Origin: Pristionchus mayeri
Taxonomy: Eukaryota; Nematoda; Chromadorea; Rhabditida; Neodiplogasteridae
NCBI GenBank assembly: GCA_036245805.1
Contig: BTRK01000006.1
Location: 16,338,365 to 16,402,364, forward strand
Length of the DNA: 64,000 nucleotides
Reading direction: 5' to 3'
This document shows, piece after piece, positions 49,501-62,400 of this stretch; position 1 is the first letter of the stretch, and each line of letters starts with the position of its first letter. The notes under the pieces are model-generated. The model had not been told where the DNA came from. It worked only from the letters and a program-made list of their open reading frames with translations, and searched no databases. The translations under genes and the position numbers were made by a program.

Positions 49501-52500
49501 GGTTAGATAATCTAATGATGGAATGGCGGGTATCGTATCATTTTAAACAACTTAGTAACCCGAAGGCAAGTGAGAGGGAGAGCGGAGGTAAGAGGGAGAG
49601 CGTAGGTGAAATGAATAGCGGAGGAGAGAGAGGGAGGGGAGGTGGGAGTGCGGAGGTTAGATAATCTAATATAATATAATTTCTAACAGCTTAGTAGTCC
49701 GAAGGCAAGTGAGAGGGAGAGCGGGGGTGAAAGGGTGAACGTACTGAAAAGATAACTGTATGAGGGAATGATGAGTGGCGTATTTTCAGAACAACTTAGT
49801 CCCGGCTCGCCGCGCAGCGGCGAGCACTGATTGAACTTTGTTCAAAGGCGAACTCCCGCCGAAGGCGGGAGTGAGCGTCGGGGTTACCAGGACGGTTTGA
49901 CGGGTTAGCTGGTAGTCGAATAAGCTTGGGTATATCAGGATTTAGTGAAAATAGTAGATCGTTTTTACGTTAACTGGAGCGGAGGAGCAACTGTTTTATG
50001 AGGGAGTAACAGGTATCGTATTTTTCGGAACAACTTGATTAACGCATTGTTCAGAATTAAAAATCTCTCACTTGGTCGATTTTAAAGGAGGTAAACTTAG
50101 TTAACTAGTTAGTATTACTCACTCCGAGAAGCCATCGAGAATCAGCAACAGGATCTTGAGATTGTCGATGGTAGAAGCACTCAGAATCTTCGCGCACAGC
50201 GAGAGGAGAGCAAAATCTGGAGTGGATTCGCTTGCATATCCCCCGATGGTGACTTTTTTGATAGAGGACGAGAGGAAACCGGCCAACTGAAAAAGTGATT
50301 TTGAACGATATATATAACACACTATCTGAGAAAATCAACATATTTCTTCAGCGACTTGGCACTGGCCGACAAATCAAATTTCTTTTAACTTCGCCAATAG
50401 GTAGTACTCGATGAGGGAAACATACGAGTATCGCCAGAATTCCGATCCGCATCCGCGCGCGCGGCGGCGCGGATGTACAAAACAACTACCGTAATCTCGG
50501 AAAATTTTTATATCAGTTCCAATCACTGCGGCGGTAGGGGGGATAGGTCGGCGAGCAAATTCTAAGACTTTTTTACTTCGAGGAGTTTTTCGATCAGATT
50601 TCATCTACGGCCGAAAATCGATATTCAATTTTTACTTTATTTTTTAATAATATTTCCCATGAAAAAAGCATACTTTTTATTTGCTCAAAAGCTTCTAGAG
50701 TTAACAAGTCTTCTTTGATTAAAATATAAAATTTTTTAAAAAATACACTATATTCGAAAAAGTTTAAAATGTGAGTAAATTGGAATTGTGGTGTAAGGAA
50801 TACTGTAGCCGCCTTTCGCCACCTTTAATATTTTTCAACATGGAGTGGATTTTCTTTTTTAATTAGCCTTCTCGTAGTCATTAGACCACATTTAGCCTTG
50901 AATTCATTTCATTTTCGAGAATGCTGCTAACTTTGCGAAAGGCGGCTACAGTATTCCTTACACCACAATTCGAATTTATTTACATTTTATACTTTTTCGA
51001 ATATAGTATATTTTTTTAAAATTACGAAATTAATATATTATATTCGTTGATGCTATTAGAAGATGTGGCACAAATAAAATTCCTGCTTTTTCCATAGGAA
51101 ATATTTTAAAAAAATAGATATGTCTCAATTAAAAGTGGAAATATCGATTTCCGACTTTCGTTGGAATCTGATCGAAAAATTCCCCGAAGTAAAAAAGTCT
51201 TAGAATTTGTCAAAGAATGCAGCGCCCCTACCGCCGCAGTGATTGCCATCGATATAAAAATTTTCGAAGATTACGGTAGTTTTTTTCAAGATCCGCGCCG
51301 CCGCGCGCGCGGACGCGGATCGAAATTTTAGCGACGCTCGTATGTTTCTCTCGTCGAGTACTACCTATTGGCAAAGTTTCAACGAATTCGAATTTTCAGC
51401 CATTGCCAAGGATATTTTGATTTTCAGAGATAGTCTGTTATATATATATTGATCTAAAATATTCGAGTGTGCTCCTATCTCTCTGTCACCTGATCAACGA
51501 TGGGATCCTCTGGGCCGGTCAACACCACTCGAAGTGCGGGACCACCATTGATCCTCAATCTCTGGAATCTTGTGTTGTCCATACTTGTCAGATTGTAGTA
51601 AGAGAGAGCGGAAGGGAAGAGACGAATCTCAACGACCAGACCGCCCTGTTAAAGAAAAGAAAACTACAGTTATAATGAAAGAAGAAAAACCATTAGGTAT
51701 ATGGCCATAAAGTATGTCAAACTAGGTACGAACACTGGTCTTGCCTGTCCACGCCTCAGACTCAAAGGTGTCAAGCAGAATACACCCATGACCACCTACC
51801 TGGTCATGAGTGAAATCTGCCTGACAGGACCCCTCTACCGCTGGAAACCTATGACACTATTACGATGTTAAACATAGCTGCACCCCCATCGATCGATCAT
51901 GGTCATGGCGAAAATCGATAGTAGGTCATGGGCAGGTCAAGACTAAGTACCGTAACCAATCGATAGTACAGTACACCCTGATACCGTATACCACTACCGT
52001 AACCCAATTATCGCGAATTGGCTTTATTTTTATACAATCAAAGTACCGTAACCAATCGATAGTACAGTACTCCCTGATACCGTATATGGCTACCGTAATC
52101 CTGATTATCGCCAACTAACTTTATTTTTAAGAAGTTCAGGTACCGCGGCCAATCGGCCTGATGCCGTGCCAATAAATTGTACAGTAAGGAACTGCGTTAC
52201 GGTAGTCAGTTGGGTAGTGTACAATTTATTGACACGGTATCAGGTTGATTGGGCACGGTGCCAGAACTTCTTAAAAATAAAGTTAGTTTGCGGTATACGG
52301 TATCTGTGGTACTGTACGGTATTTAGTCTTGACCTGCCCATGACCTGCTATCGATTTCACCCTATACGTCGAGGGGGTTGCCCATACCACCCCCCCCCCC
52401 CCCCCGATCATGTCGTGCACAGCTATTATTTTAAATATTCCCCAACCGTCTGATTCATATGATTAGATAAACTTGCAACGCTCACCATACACTTTTTAAG

Positions 52501-53308
52501 GTTCAATGCTCACCCCAGCTCTTCTCAGCCGCAGAGTATCGAAACCAGGTCGATTTTTCTTTCTTGCCATGAACTCACTCACTCCAAAGTAGAAAAGTTT
52601 GGAGACCTGAAATACGCAGACCTCACGAACCAATCAAAATCGGACTACACTTTTCCAAAAGGGTATTTTCTTCTTGCTGTTAGATGTACAAAACAACCCT
52701 CAAACTTCATCAGATATACTTATTTGTTTCAATGAGTACAATATGAAATAAAAATTGAAAAATTTTCTTAGACAAAGGGATAGTTCAGTACCTTAGAGAG
52801 ATTGAGAAGGTCAGAACAATCTTTGTTAGTGAAGAGGTGAGGGAGCAGAAATCCATCGAATACCGGCCACTTCTTCCATGGAAATGTCTCCCAACTGGAA
52901 TATCGCCAGTAAAAACGAAAAAATCGAAAATCAAAGCTTAACTTGTCATCTCACAAGAAAACATTTTTTTGGGTGTAATATCATAAAATTGAATTGAATA
53001 AAAAATGGCAAATGGAGTACTCGGGATCATCGACAGACGGGTTGAGAAGCTTCCTCTTCTTTGCGACCGGAGACTGGCTAGGAGACGACTGGAAAAGATT
53101 CGTTCCATGGACTCTCTTCAATCACATGTGTTATTTCTAGTTATAGTCATTCCTCGATACTAGACGACAGATAAATTTCTGATAACATTCTTGATGGATT
53201 AGGGTAGATCTTGGCGCACCTGATCTGTGGGATTTTCGGGTTGTTGCCTCTGCTGTTCAGGCTGCTGTAGGAATTCGGAAGAGTTAGACGACTGCATGCT
53301 ATCGGTAA
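46580..53308 (-). CDS. Family B gene B3, damaged exon 8 donor
   Basis: Exons on the minus strand: 53308-53220 (ATG 53297; MQSSNSSEFLQQPEQQ), 53088-53021, 52894-52792 (FPWKKWPVFDGFLL), 52606-52514, 51645-51490 (VVLTGPEDPI), 50286-50123 (FLSSSIKKVTIGGYA), 48117-48035 (ISIIARVRNHLEILFYG), 47708-about 47587 (DSFIGLPRSFWEQFL), 46708-46580 (LSNGSIEWLETGT, stop TAG). Phases equal those of B2 through exon 7. In exon 8 a short deletion removes the LNE codons and the GT donor present in B2; translation would instead run on to a stop at 47413. Introns hold a foldback (50.3-51.5), a palindrome (51.9-52.4) and a minisatellite (48.7-49.8). The satellite array begins about 130 bp upstream of exon 1. Confidence 0.6.
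46950..47265. repeat. Inverted repeat with TTTCGAAAA blocks
   Basis: AGACATTTCGACAAAACAAA ... ACTTCGAAAAAGGACATTTC on the left is mirrored by GAAAAGTCCTTTTTCGAAGT ... TTTTGTCAAAATGTCTTTTC on the right. MITE-like; between exons 8 and 9 of B3. Confidence 0.75.
47270..47580. other. GC-rich sequence in the last intron region of B3
   Basis: Contains CCACCCCCTCCCGCCCCCTA and CTCTCTCCCTCTCTCGCTCC; similar GC-rich blocks (CACCCGGCG; AAATTTTTGG) occur at 36.1-36.25 kb, suggesting a dispersed element. No coding signal of its own, though exon 8 of B3 reads through it in its damaged form. Confidence 0.4.
48690..49760 (+). repeat. Purine-rich minisatellite with higher-order units
   Basis: Blocks GTGAGAGGGAGAGCGGAGGT, GAATAGCGGAGGAGAG and ATAATCTAATGATGGAATGG recur. 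Larger units start at ATGATGGAATGGCGGGTA near 48832, 49071, 49361 and 49514, so the unit length varies (about 150-290 bp). Two alternating subunits differ as CTTAGTAACCCGAAGG and CTTAGTAGTCCGAAGG. It lies in the intron between exons 6 and 7 of B3. Confidence 0.85.
50300..51455. mobile_element. Foldback element, arms of about 500 bp
   Basis: The left arm has TACTACCTATTGGC-type and GCGCGCGGCGGCGCGGAT sequence mirrored on the right; the inner part GGAATACTGTAGCCGCCTTT is mirrored at 50938-50957. Similarity fades outward into ATATATATAACA / TGTTATATATAT at both ends. In the intron between exons 5 and 6 of B3; B2 has only 91 bp there, so the insertion is specific to B3 or lost from B2. Confidence 0.8.
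51901..52352. repeat. Palindrome containing a tandem TACCGTAACCAATCG unit
   Basis: GGTCATGGGCAGGTCAAGAC at the left is mirrored by GTCTTGACCTGCCCATGACC at the right. The inner stem TTTATTTTTAAGAAGTTC / GAACTTCTTAAAAATAAA closes on AATAAATTGTAC / GTACAATTTATT. The left arm carries a direct repeat, about 92 bp apart, of TACCGTAACCAATCGATAGT. Intronic in B3. Confidence 0.8.
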
Positions 53309-53436
53309 CTGAAAAAATAATGATACCGTTAAAAAATAAGCTCACTTTGTGACAGGCCAAAAATATGAAAATCAATTGAGAAATGAAAGCAATTGAAATC
53401 GATCTGACAAGATGGGAGCTGAAGTTCATTTTAACC

Positions 53437-56400
53437 AAACTAGGTAAGGGGAGAGCAAGGGAGAGGTGAGGGAGTATTTTCAGCGGTTTTCGGGGAAAAC
53501 ATTTACAAACGTAAACAAAAATACTAGCTACTCTTCCAATAATCGTGAAGCAAGAACGCGGCGGGCGATGAGCATCGAAAGAAACTAATGAGGGATTCGC
53601 GAGAACAGGGAGCATCTTCAATGACAGAAAGGAAAGGAGACTCGAGGCGAAAGGAAGATAGGACGAGGGAAGCGAGAGATCGGTGTGATAATAGAGAGTA
53701 ACAGAGAAACGAGCGTAAACTAGGAAGGAGAGAGAAAGGGAGAGGAGAGGGAGTATTTTCAGCGGTTTTCGGGAGAAACATTTACAAACGTAAACACAAA
53801 AACTAGATACTCTTCCAATACACGTGAAGCAAGAACACGACGGGCGATGAGCATCGAAAGAAACTAATGAGGGATTCGCGAGAACAGGGAGCATCTTGAA
53901 TGACAGAAAGGAGAGGAGACTCGAGGCGAAAGGAAGATAGGACGAGGGAAGCGAGAGAGCGTTGTGATAAGAGAGAGTAACAGAGAAACGAGCGTAAACT
54001 AGGAAGGAGAGAGAAAGGGAGAGGAGAGGGAGTATTTTCAGCGGTTTTCGGGAAAAACATTTACAAACGTGGGAGAGGAGAGGGAGTATTTTCAGCGGTT
54101 TTCGGGAAAACCATTTAGAAACGTAAACAAAAATACTAGCTACTCTTCCAATAATCGTGAAGCAAGAACACGACGGGTGATGAGCATCGAAAGAAACTAA
54201 AGAGGAATTCGCCAGAACAGGGAGCATCTTGAATGACAGAAAGGAAAGGAGACTCGAGGCGAAAGGAAGATAGGACGAGGGAAGCGAGAGAGCGTTGTGA
54301 TAAGAGAGAGTAACTGAGAAACGAGCGTAAACTAGGGAAGGAGAGGGGAGTATTTTCAGCGGTTTTCGGGAAAAACATTCACAAACGTAAACACAAATAC
54401 TAGCTACTCTTCCAATAGACGTGAAGCAAGAACACGACGGGCGATGAGCATCGAAAGAAACTAATGAGGGATTCGCGAGAACAGGGAGCATCTTGAATGA
54501 CAGAAAGGAGAGGAGACTCGAGGCGAAAGGAAGATAGGACGAGGGAAGCGAGAGAGCGTTGTGATAAGAGAGAGTAACAGAGAAACGAGCGAAAACTAGG
54601 GAAGGAGAGGGGAGTATTTTAGCGGTTTTCGGGGAAAACATTTACAAACGTAAACAAAAGTACTAGCTACTCTTCAAATACTCGTGAAGCAAGAACACGA
54701 CGGGCGATGAGCATCGAAAGAAACTAATGAGGAATTCGCCAGAACAGGGAGCATCTTGAATGACAGAAAGGAAAGGAGACTCGAGGCGAAAGGAAGATAG
54801 GACGAGGGAAGCGAGAGAGCGTTGTGATAAGAGAGAGTAACAGAGAAACGAGCGTAAACTAGGAAGGAGAGAGAAAGGGAGAGGAGAGGGAGTATTTTCA
54901 GCGGTTTTCGGGAAAAACATTTACAAACGTGGGAGAGGAGAGGGAGTATTTTCAGCGGTTTTCGGGAAAACCATTTAGAAACGTAAACAAAAATACTAGC
55001 TACTCTTCCAATAATCGTGAAGCAAGAACACGACGGGTGATGAGCATCGAAAGAAACTAAAGAGGAATTCGCCAGAACAGGGAGCATCTTGAATGACAGA
55101 AAGGAAAGGAGACTCGAGGCGAAAGGAAGGTAGGACGAGGGAAGCGAGAGAGCGTTGTGATAAGAGAGAGTAACTGAGAAACGAGCGTAAACTAGGGAAG
55201 GAGAGGGGAGTATTTTAGCGGTTTTCGGGGAAAACATTTACAAACGTAAACAAAAGTACTAGCTACTCTTCAAGTACTCGTGAAGCAAGAACACGACGGG
55301 CGATGAGCATCGAAAGAAACTAATGAGGAATTCGCCAGAACAGGGAGCATCTTGAATGACAGAAAGGAAAGGAGACTCGAGGCGAAAGGAAGATAGGACG
55401 AGGGAAGCGAGAGAGCGTTGTGATAAGAGAGAGTAACTGAGAAACGAGCGTAAACTAGGAAGGAGAGAGAAAGGGAGAGGAGAGGGAGTATTTTCAGCGG
55501 TTTTCGGGAAAAACATTTACAAACGTGGGAGAGGAGAGGGAGTATTTTCAGCGGTTTTCGGGAAAACCATTTAGAAACGTAAACAAAAATACTAGCTACT
55601 CTTCCAATAATCGTGAAGCAAGAACACGACGGGTGATGAGCATCGAAAGAAACTAAAGAGGAATTCGCCAGAACAGGGAGCATCTTGAATGACAGAAAGG
55701 AAAGGAGACTCGAGGCGAAAGGAAGGTAGGACGAGGGAAGCGAGAGAGCGTTGTGATAAGAGAGAGTAACTGAGAAACGAGCGTAAACTAGGGAAGGAGA
55801 GGGGAGTATTTTAGCGGTTTTCGGGGAAAACATTTACAAACGTAAACAAAAGTACTAGCTACTCTTCAAATACTCGTGAAGCAAGAACACGACGGGCGAT
55901 GAGCATCGAAAGAAACTAATGAGGAATTCGCCAGAACAGGGAGCATCTTGAATGACAGAAAGGAAAGGAGACTCGAGGCGAAAGGAAGATAGGACGAGGG
56001 AAGCGAGAGAGCGTTGTGATAAGAGAGAGTAACTGAGAAACGAGCGTAAACTAGGAAGGAGAGAGAAAGGGAGAGGAGAGGGAGTATTTTCAGCGGTTTT
56101 CGGGAAAACCATTTAGAAACGTAAACAAAAATACTAGCTACTCTTCCAATAATCGTGAAGCAAGAACACGACGGGTGATGAGCATCGAAAGAAACTAAAG
56201 AGGAATTCGCCAGAACAGGGAGCATCTTGAATGACAGAAAGGAAAGGAGACTCGAGGCGAAAGGAAGATAGGACGAGGGAAGCGAGAGAGCGTTGTGATA
56301 AGAGAGAGTAACAGAGAAACGAGCGTAAACTAGGGAAGGAGAGGGGAGTATTTTCAGCGGTTTTCGGGAAAAAACATTCACAAACGTAAACACAAATACT

Positions 56401-59400
56401 AGCTACTCTTCCAATAGACGTGAAGCAAGAACACGACGGGCGATGAGCATCGAAAGAAACTAATGAGGAATTCGCGAGAACACGGAGCACCTTGAATGAC
56501 AGAAAGGAAAGGAGACTCGAGGCGAAAGGAAGATAGGACGAGGGAAGCGAGAGAGCGTTGTGATAAGAGAGAGTAACTGAGAAACGAGCGTAAACTAGGG
56601 AAGGAGAGGGGAGTATTTCCAGCGGTTTTCGGGAAAACATTTACAAACGTAAACAAAAATACTAGCTACTCTTCCAATTCTCGTGAAGCAAGAACACGAC
56701 GGGCGCTGAGCATCGAAAGAAACTAATGAGGAATTCGCGAGAACACGGAGCACCTTGAATGACAGAAAAGGAGACTCGAGGCGAAAGGAAGATAGGACGA
56801 GGGAAGCGAGAGAGCGTCGTGATAAGAGAGAGTAACAGAGAAACGAGCGTAAACTAGGGAAGGAGAGGGGAGTATTTTCAGCGGTTTTCGGGGAAAACAT
56901 TTACAAACGTAAACAAAAGTACTAGCTACTCTTCCAATACTCGTGAAGCAAGAACATGACGGGCGATGAGCATCGAAAGAAACTAATGAGGAATTCGCGA
57001 GAACACGGAGCACCTTGAATGACAGAAAGGAAAGGAGACTCGAGGCGAAAGGAAGATAGGACGAGGGAAGCGAGAGAGCGTTGTGATAAGAGAGAGTAAC
57101 AGAGAAACGAGCGTAAACTAGGGAAGGAGAGGGGAGTATTTTAGCGGTTTTCGGGGAAAACATTTACAAACGTAAACACAAATACTAGCTACTCTTCCAA
57201 TACACGTGAAGCAAGAACACGACGGGCGATGAGCATCGAAAGAAACTAATGAGGAATTCGCGAGAACACGGAGCACCTTGAATGACAGAAAGGAAAGGAG
57301 ACTCGAGGCGAAAGGAAGATAGGACGAGGGAAGCGAGAGAGCGTTGTGATAAGAGAGAGTAACAGAGAAACGAGCGTAAACTAGGGAAGGAGAGGGGAGT
57401 ATTTTAGCGGTTTTCGGGGAAAACATTTACAAACGTAAACAAAAGTACTAGCTACTCTTCAAATACTCGTGAAGCAAGAACACGACGGGCGATGAGCATT
57501 GAAAGAAACTAATGAGAAATTCGCGAGAACAGGGAGCATCTTCAATGACAGAAAGGAAAGGAGACTCGAGGCGAAAGGAAGATAGGACGAGGGAAGCGAG
57601 AGAGCGTTGTGATAAGAGAGAGTAACAGAGAAACGAGCGTAAACTAGGGAAGGAGAGGGGAGTATTTTAGCGGTTTTCGGGGAAAACATTTACAAACGTA
57701 AACAAAAGTACTAGCTACTCTTCAAATACTCGTGAAGCAAGAACACGACGGGCGATGAGCATTGAAAGAAACTAATGAGAAATTCGCGAGAACAGGGAGC
57801 ATCTTCAATGACAGAAAGGAAAGGAGACTCGAGGCGAAAGGAAGATAGGACGAGGGAAGCGAGAGAGCGTTGTGATAAGAGAGAGTAACAGAGAAACGAG
57901 CGTAAACTAGGGAAGGAGAGGGGAGTATTTTAGCGGTTTTCGGGGAAAACATTTACAAACGTAAACACAAATACTAGCTACTCTTCCAATACACGTGAAG
58001 CAAGAACACGACGGGCGATGAGCATCGAAAGAAACTAATGAGGAATTCGCCAGAACAGGGAGCATCTTGAATGACAGAAAGGAAAGGAGACTCGAGGCGA
58101 AAGGAAGATAGGACGAGGGAAGCGAGAGAGCGTTGTGATAAGAGAGAGTAACTGAGAAACGAGCGTAAACTAGGAAGGAGAGAGAAAGGGAGAGGGGAGG
58201 GAGTATTTTCAGCGGTTTTCGGGAAAACCATTTAGAAACGTAAACAAAAATACTAGCTACTCTTCCAATAATCGTGAAGCAAGAACACGACGGGTGATGA
58301 GCATCGAAAGAAACTAATGAGGAATTCGCCAGAACAGGGAGCATCTTGAATGACAGAAAGGAAAGGAGACTCGAGGCGAAAGGAAGATAGGACGAGGGAA
58401 GCGAGAGAGCGTTGTGATAAGAGAGAGTAACAGAGAAACGAGCGTAAACTAGGGAAGGAGAGGGGAGTATTTTAGCGGTTTTCGGGGAAAACATTTACAA
58501 ACGTAAACAAAAGTACTAGCTACTCTTCAAATACTCGTGAAGCAAGAACACGACGGGCGATGAGCATTGAAAGAAACTAATGAGAAATTCGCGAGAACAG
58601 GGAGCATCTTCAATGACAGAAAGGAAAGGAGACTCGAGGCGAAAGGAAGATAGGACGAGGGAAGCGAGAGAGCGTTGTGATAAGAGAGAGTAACTGAGAA
58701 ACGAGCGTAAACTAGGAAGGAGAGAGAAAGGGAGAGGGGAGGGAGTATTTTCAGCGGTTTTCGGGAAAACCATTTAGAAACGTAAACAAAAATACTAGCT
58801 ACTCTTCCAATAATCGTGAAGCAAGAACACGACGGGTGATGAGCATCGAAAGAAACTAATGAGGAATTCGCCAGAACAGGGAGCATCTTGAATGACAGAA
58901 AGGAAAGGAGACTCGAGGCGAAAGGAAGATAGGACGAGGGAAGCGAGAGAGTGTTGTGATAAGAGAGAGTAACTGAGAAACGAGCGTAAACTAGGGAAGG
59001 AGAGGGGAGTATTTTCAGCGGTTTTCGGGAAAAACATTCACAAACGTAAACACAAATACTAGCTACTCTTCCAATACACGTGAAGCAAGAACACGACGGG
59101 CGATGAGCATCGAAAGAAACTAATGAGGAATTCGCGAGAACACGGAGCACCTTGAATGACAGAAAGGAAAGGAGACTCGAGGCGAAAGGAAGATAGGACG
59201 AGGGAAGCGAGAGAGCGTTGTGATAAGAGAGAGTAACTGAGAAACGAGCGTAAACTAGGAAGGAGAGAGAAAGGGAGAGGGGAGGGAGTATTTTCAGCGG
59301 TTTTCGGGAAAACCATTTAGAAACGTAAACAAAAATACTAGCTACTCTTCCAATAATCGTGAAGCAAGAACACGACGGGTGATGAGCATCGAAAGAAACT

Positions 59401-62400
59401 AATGAGGAATTCGCCAGAACAGGGAGCATCTTGAATGACAGAAAGGAAAGGAGACTCGAGGCGAAAGGAAGATAGGACGAGGGAAGCGAGAGAGTGTTGT
59501 GATAAGAGAGAGTAACTGAGAAACGAGCGTAAACTAGGGAAGGAGAGGGGAGTATTTTCAGCGGTTTTCGGGAAAAACATTCACAAACGTAAACACAAAT
59601 ACTAGCTACTCTTCCAATACACGTGAAGCAAGAACACGACGGGCGATGAGCATCGAAAGAAACTAATGAGGAATTCGCGAGAACACGGAGCACCTTGAAT
59701 GACAGAAAGGAAAGGAGACTCGAGGCGAAAGGAAGATAGGACGAGGGAAGCGAGAGAGCGTTGTGATAAGAGAGAGTAACTGAGAAACGAGCGTAAACTA
59801 GGGAAGGAGAGGGGAGTATTTTAGCGGTTTTCGGGGAAAACATTTACAAACGTAAACAAAAGTACTAGCTACTCTTCAAATACTCGTGAAGCAAGAACAC
59901 GACGGGCGATGAGCATCGAAAGAAACTAATGAGGAATTCGCCAGAACAGGGAGCATCTTGAATGACAGAAAGGAAAGGAGACTCGAGGCGAAAGGAAGAT
60001 AGGACGAGGGAAGCGAGAGAGCGTTGTGATAAGAGAGAGTAACTGAGAAACGAGCGTAAACTAGGAAGGAGAGAGAAAGGGAGAGGGGAGGGAGTATTTT
60101 CAGCGGTTTTCGGGAAAACCATTTAGAAACGTAAACAAAAATACTAGCTACTCTTCCAATAATCGTGAAGCAAGAACAGGACGGGTGATGAGCATCGAAA
60201 GAAACTAATGAGGAATTCGCCAGAACAGGGAGCATCTTGAATGACAGAAAGGAAAGGAGACTCGAGGCGAAAGGAAGATAGGACGAGGGAAGCGAGAGAG
60301 CGTTGTGATAAGAGAGAGTAACTGAGAAACGAGCGTAAACTAGGGAAGGAGAGGGGAGTATTTTAGCGGTTTTCGGGGAAAACATTTACAAACGTAAACA
60401 AAAGTACTAGCTACTCTTCAAATACTCGTGAAGCAAGAACACGACGGGCGATGAGCATTGAAAGAAACTAATGAGAAATTCGCGAGAACAGGGAGCATCT
60501 TCAATGACAGAAAGGAAAGGAGACTCGAGGCGAAAGGAAGATAGGACGAGGGAAGCGAGAGAGCGTTGTGATAAGAGAGAGTAACAGAGAAACGAGCGTA
60601 AACTAGGGAAGGAGAGGGGAGTATTTTAGCGGTTTTCGGGGAAAACATTTACAAACGTAAACACAAATACTAGCTACTCTTCCAATACACGTGAAGCAAG
60701 AACACGACGGGCGATGAGCATCGAAAGAAACTAATGAGGAATTCGCGAGAACACGGAGCACCTTGAATGACAGAAAGGAAAGGAGACTCGAGGCGAAAGG
60801 AAGATAGGACGAGGGAAGCGAGAGAGCGTTGTGATAAGAGAGAGTAACAGAGAAACGAGCGTAAACTAGGGAAGGAGAGGGGAGTATTTTAGCGGTTTTC
60901 GGGGAAAACATTTACAAACGTAAACAAAAGTACTAGCTACTCTTCAAATACTCGTGAAGCAAGAACACGACGGGCGATGAGCATTGAAAGAAACTAATGA
61001 GAAATTCGCGAGAACAGGGAGCATCTTCAATGACAGAAAGGAAAGGAGACTCGAGGCGAAAGGAAGATAGGACGAGGGAAGCGAGAGAGCGTTGTGATAA
61101 GAGAGAGTAACTGAGAAACGAGCGGAAACTAGGAAGGAGAGAGAAAGGGAGAGGGGAGGGAGTATTTTCAGCGGTTTTCGGGAAAACCATTTAGAAACGT
61201 AAACAAAAATACTAGCTACTCTTCCAATAATCGTGAAGCAAGAACACGACGGGTGATGAGCATCGAAAGAAACTAATGAGGAATTCGCCAGAACAGGGAG
61301 CATCTTGAATGACAGAAAGGAAAGGAGACTCGAGGCGAAAGGAAGATAGGACGAGGGAAGCGAGAGAGTGTTGTGATAAGAGAGAGTAACTGAGAAACGA
61401 GCGTAAACTAGGGAAGGAGAGGGGAGTATTTTCAGCGGTTTTCGGGAAAAACATTCACAAACGTAAACACAAATACTAGCTACTCTTCCAATACACGTGA
61501 AGCAAGAACACGACGGGCGATGAGCATCGAAAGAAACTAATGAGGAATTCGCGAGAACACGGAGCACCTTGAATGACAGAAAGGAAAGGAGACTCGAGGC
61601 GAAAGGAAGATAGGACGAGGGAAGCGAGAGAGCGTTGTGATAAGAGAGAGTAACTGAGAAACGAGCGTAAACTAGGGAAGGAGAGGGGAGTATTTTAGCG
61701 GTTTTCGGGAAAACCATTTAGAAACGTAAACAAAAATACTAGCTACTCTTCCAATAATCGTGAAGCAAGAACAGGACGGATGATGAGCATCGAAAGAAAC
61801 TAATGAGGAATTCGCCAGAACAGGGAGCATCTTGAATGACAGAAAGGAAAGGAGACTCGAGGCGAAAGGAAGATAGGACGAGGGAAGCGAGAGAGCGTTG
61901 TGATAAGAGAGAGTAACTGAGAAACGAGCGTAAACTAGGGAAGGAGAGGGGAGTATTTTAGCGGTTTTCGGGGAAAACATTTACAAACGTAAACAAAAGT
62001 ACTAGCTACTCTTCAAATACTCGTGAAGCAAGAACACGACGGGCGATGAGCATTGAAAGAAACTAATGAGAAATTCGCGAGAACAGGGAGCATCTTCAAT
62101 GACAGAAAGGAAAGGAGACTCGAGGCGAAAGGAAGATAGGACGAGGGAAGCGAGAGAGCGTTGTGATAAGAGAGAGTAACAGAGAAACGAGCGTAAACTA
62201 GGGAAGGAGAGGGGAGTATTTTAGCGGTTTTCGGGGAAAACATTTACAAACGTAAACACAAATACTAGCTACTCTTCCAATACACGTGAAGCAAGAACAC
62301 GACGGGCGATGAGCATCGAAAGAAACTAATGAGGAATTCGCGAGAACACGGAGCACCTTGAATGACAGAAAGGAAAGGAGACTCGAGGCGAAAGGAAGAT

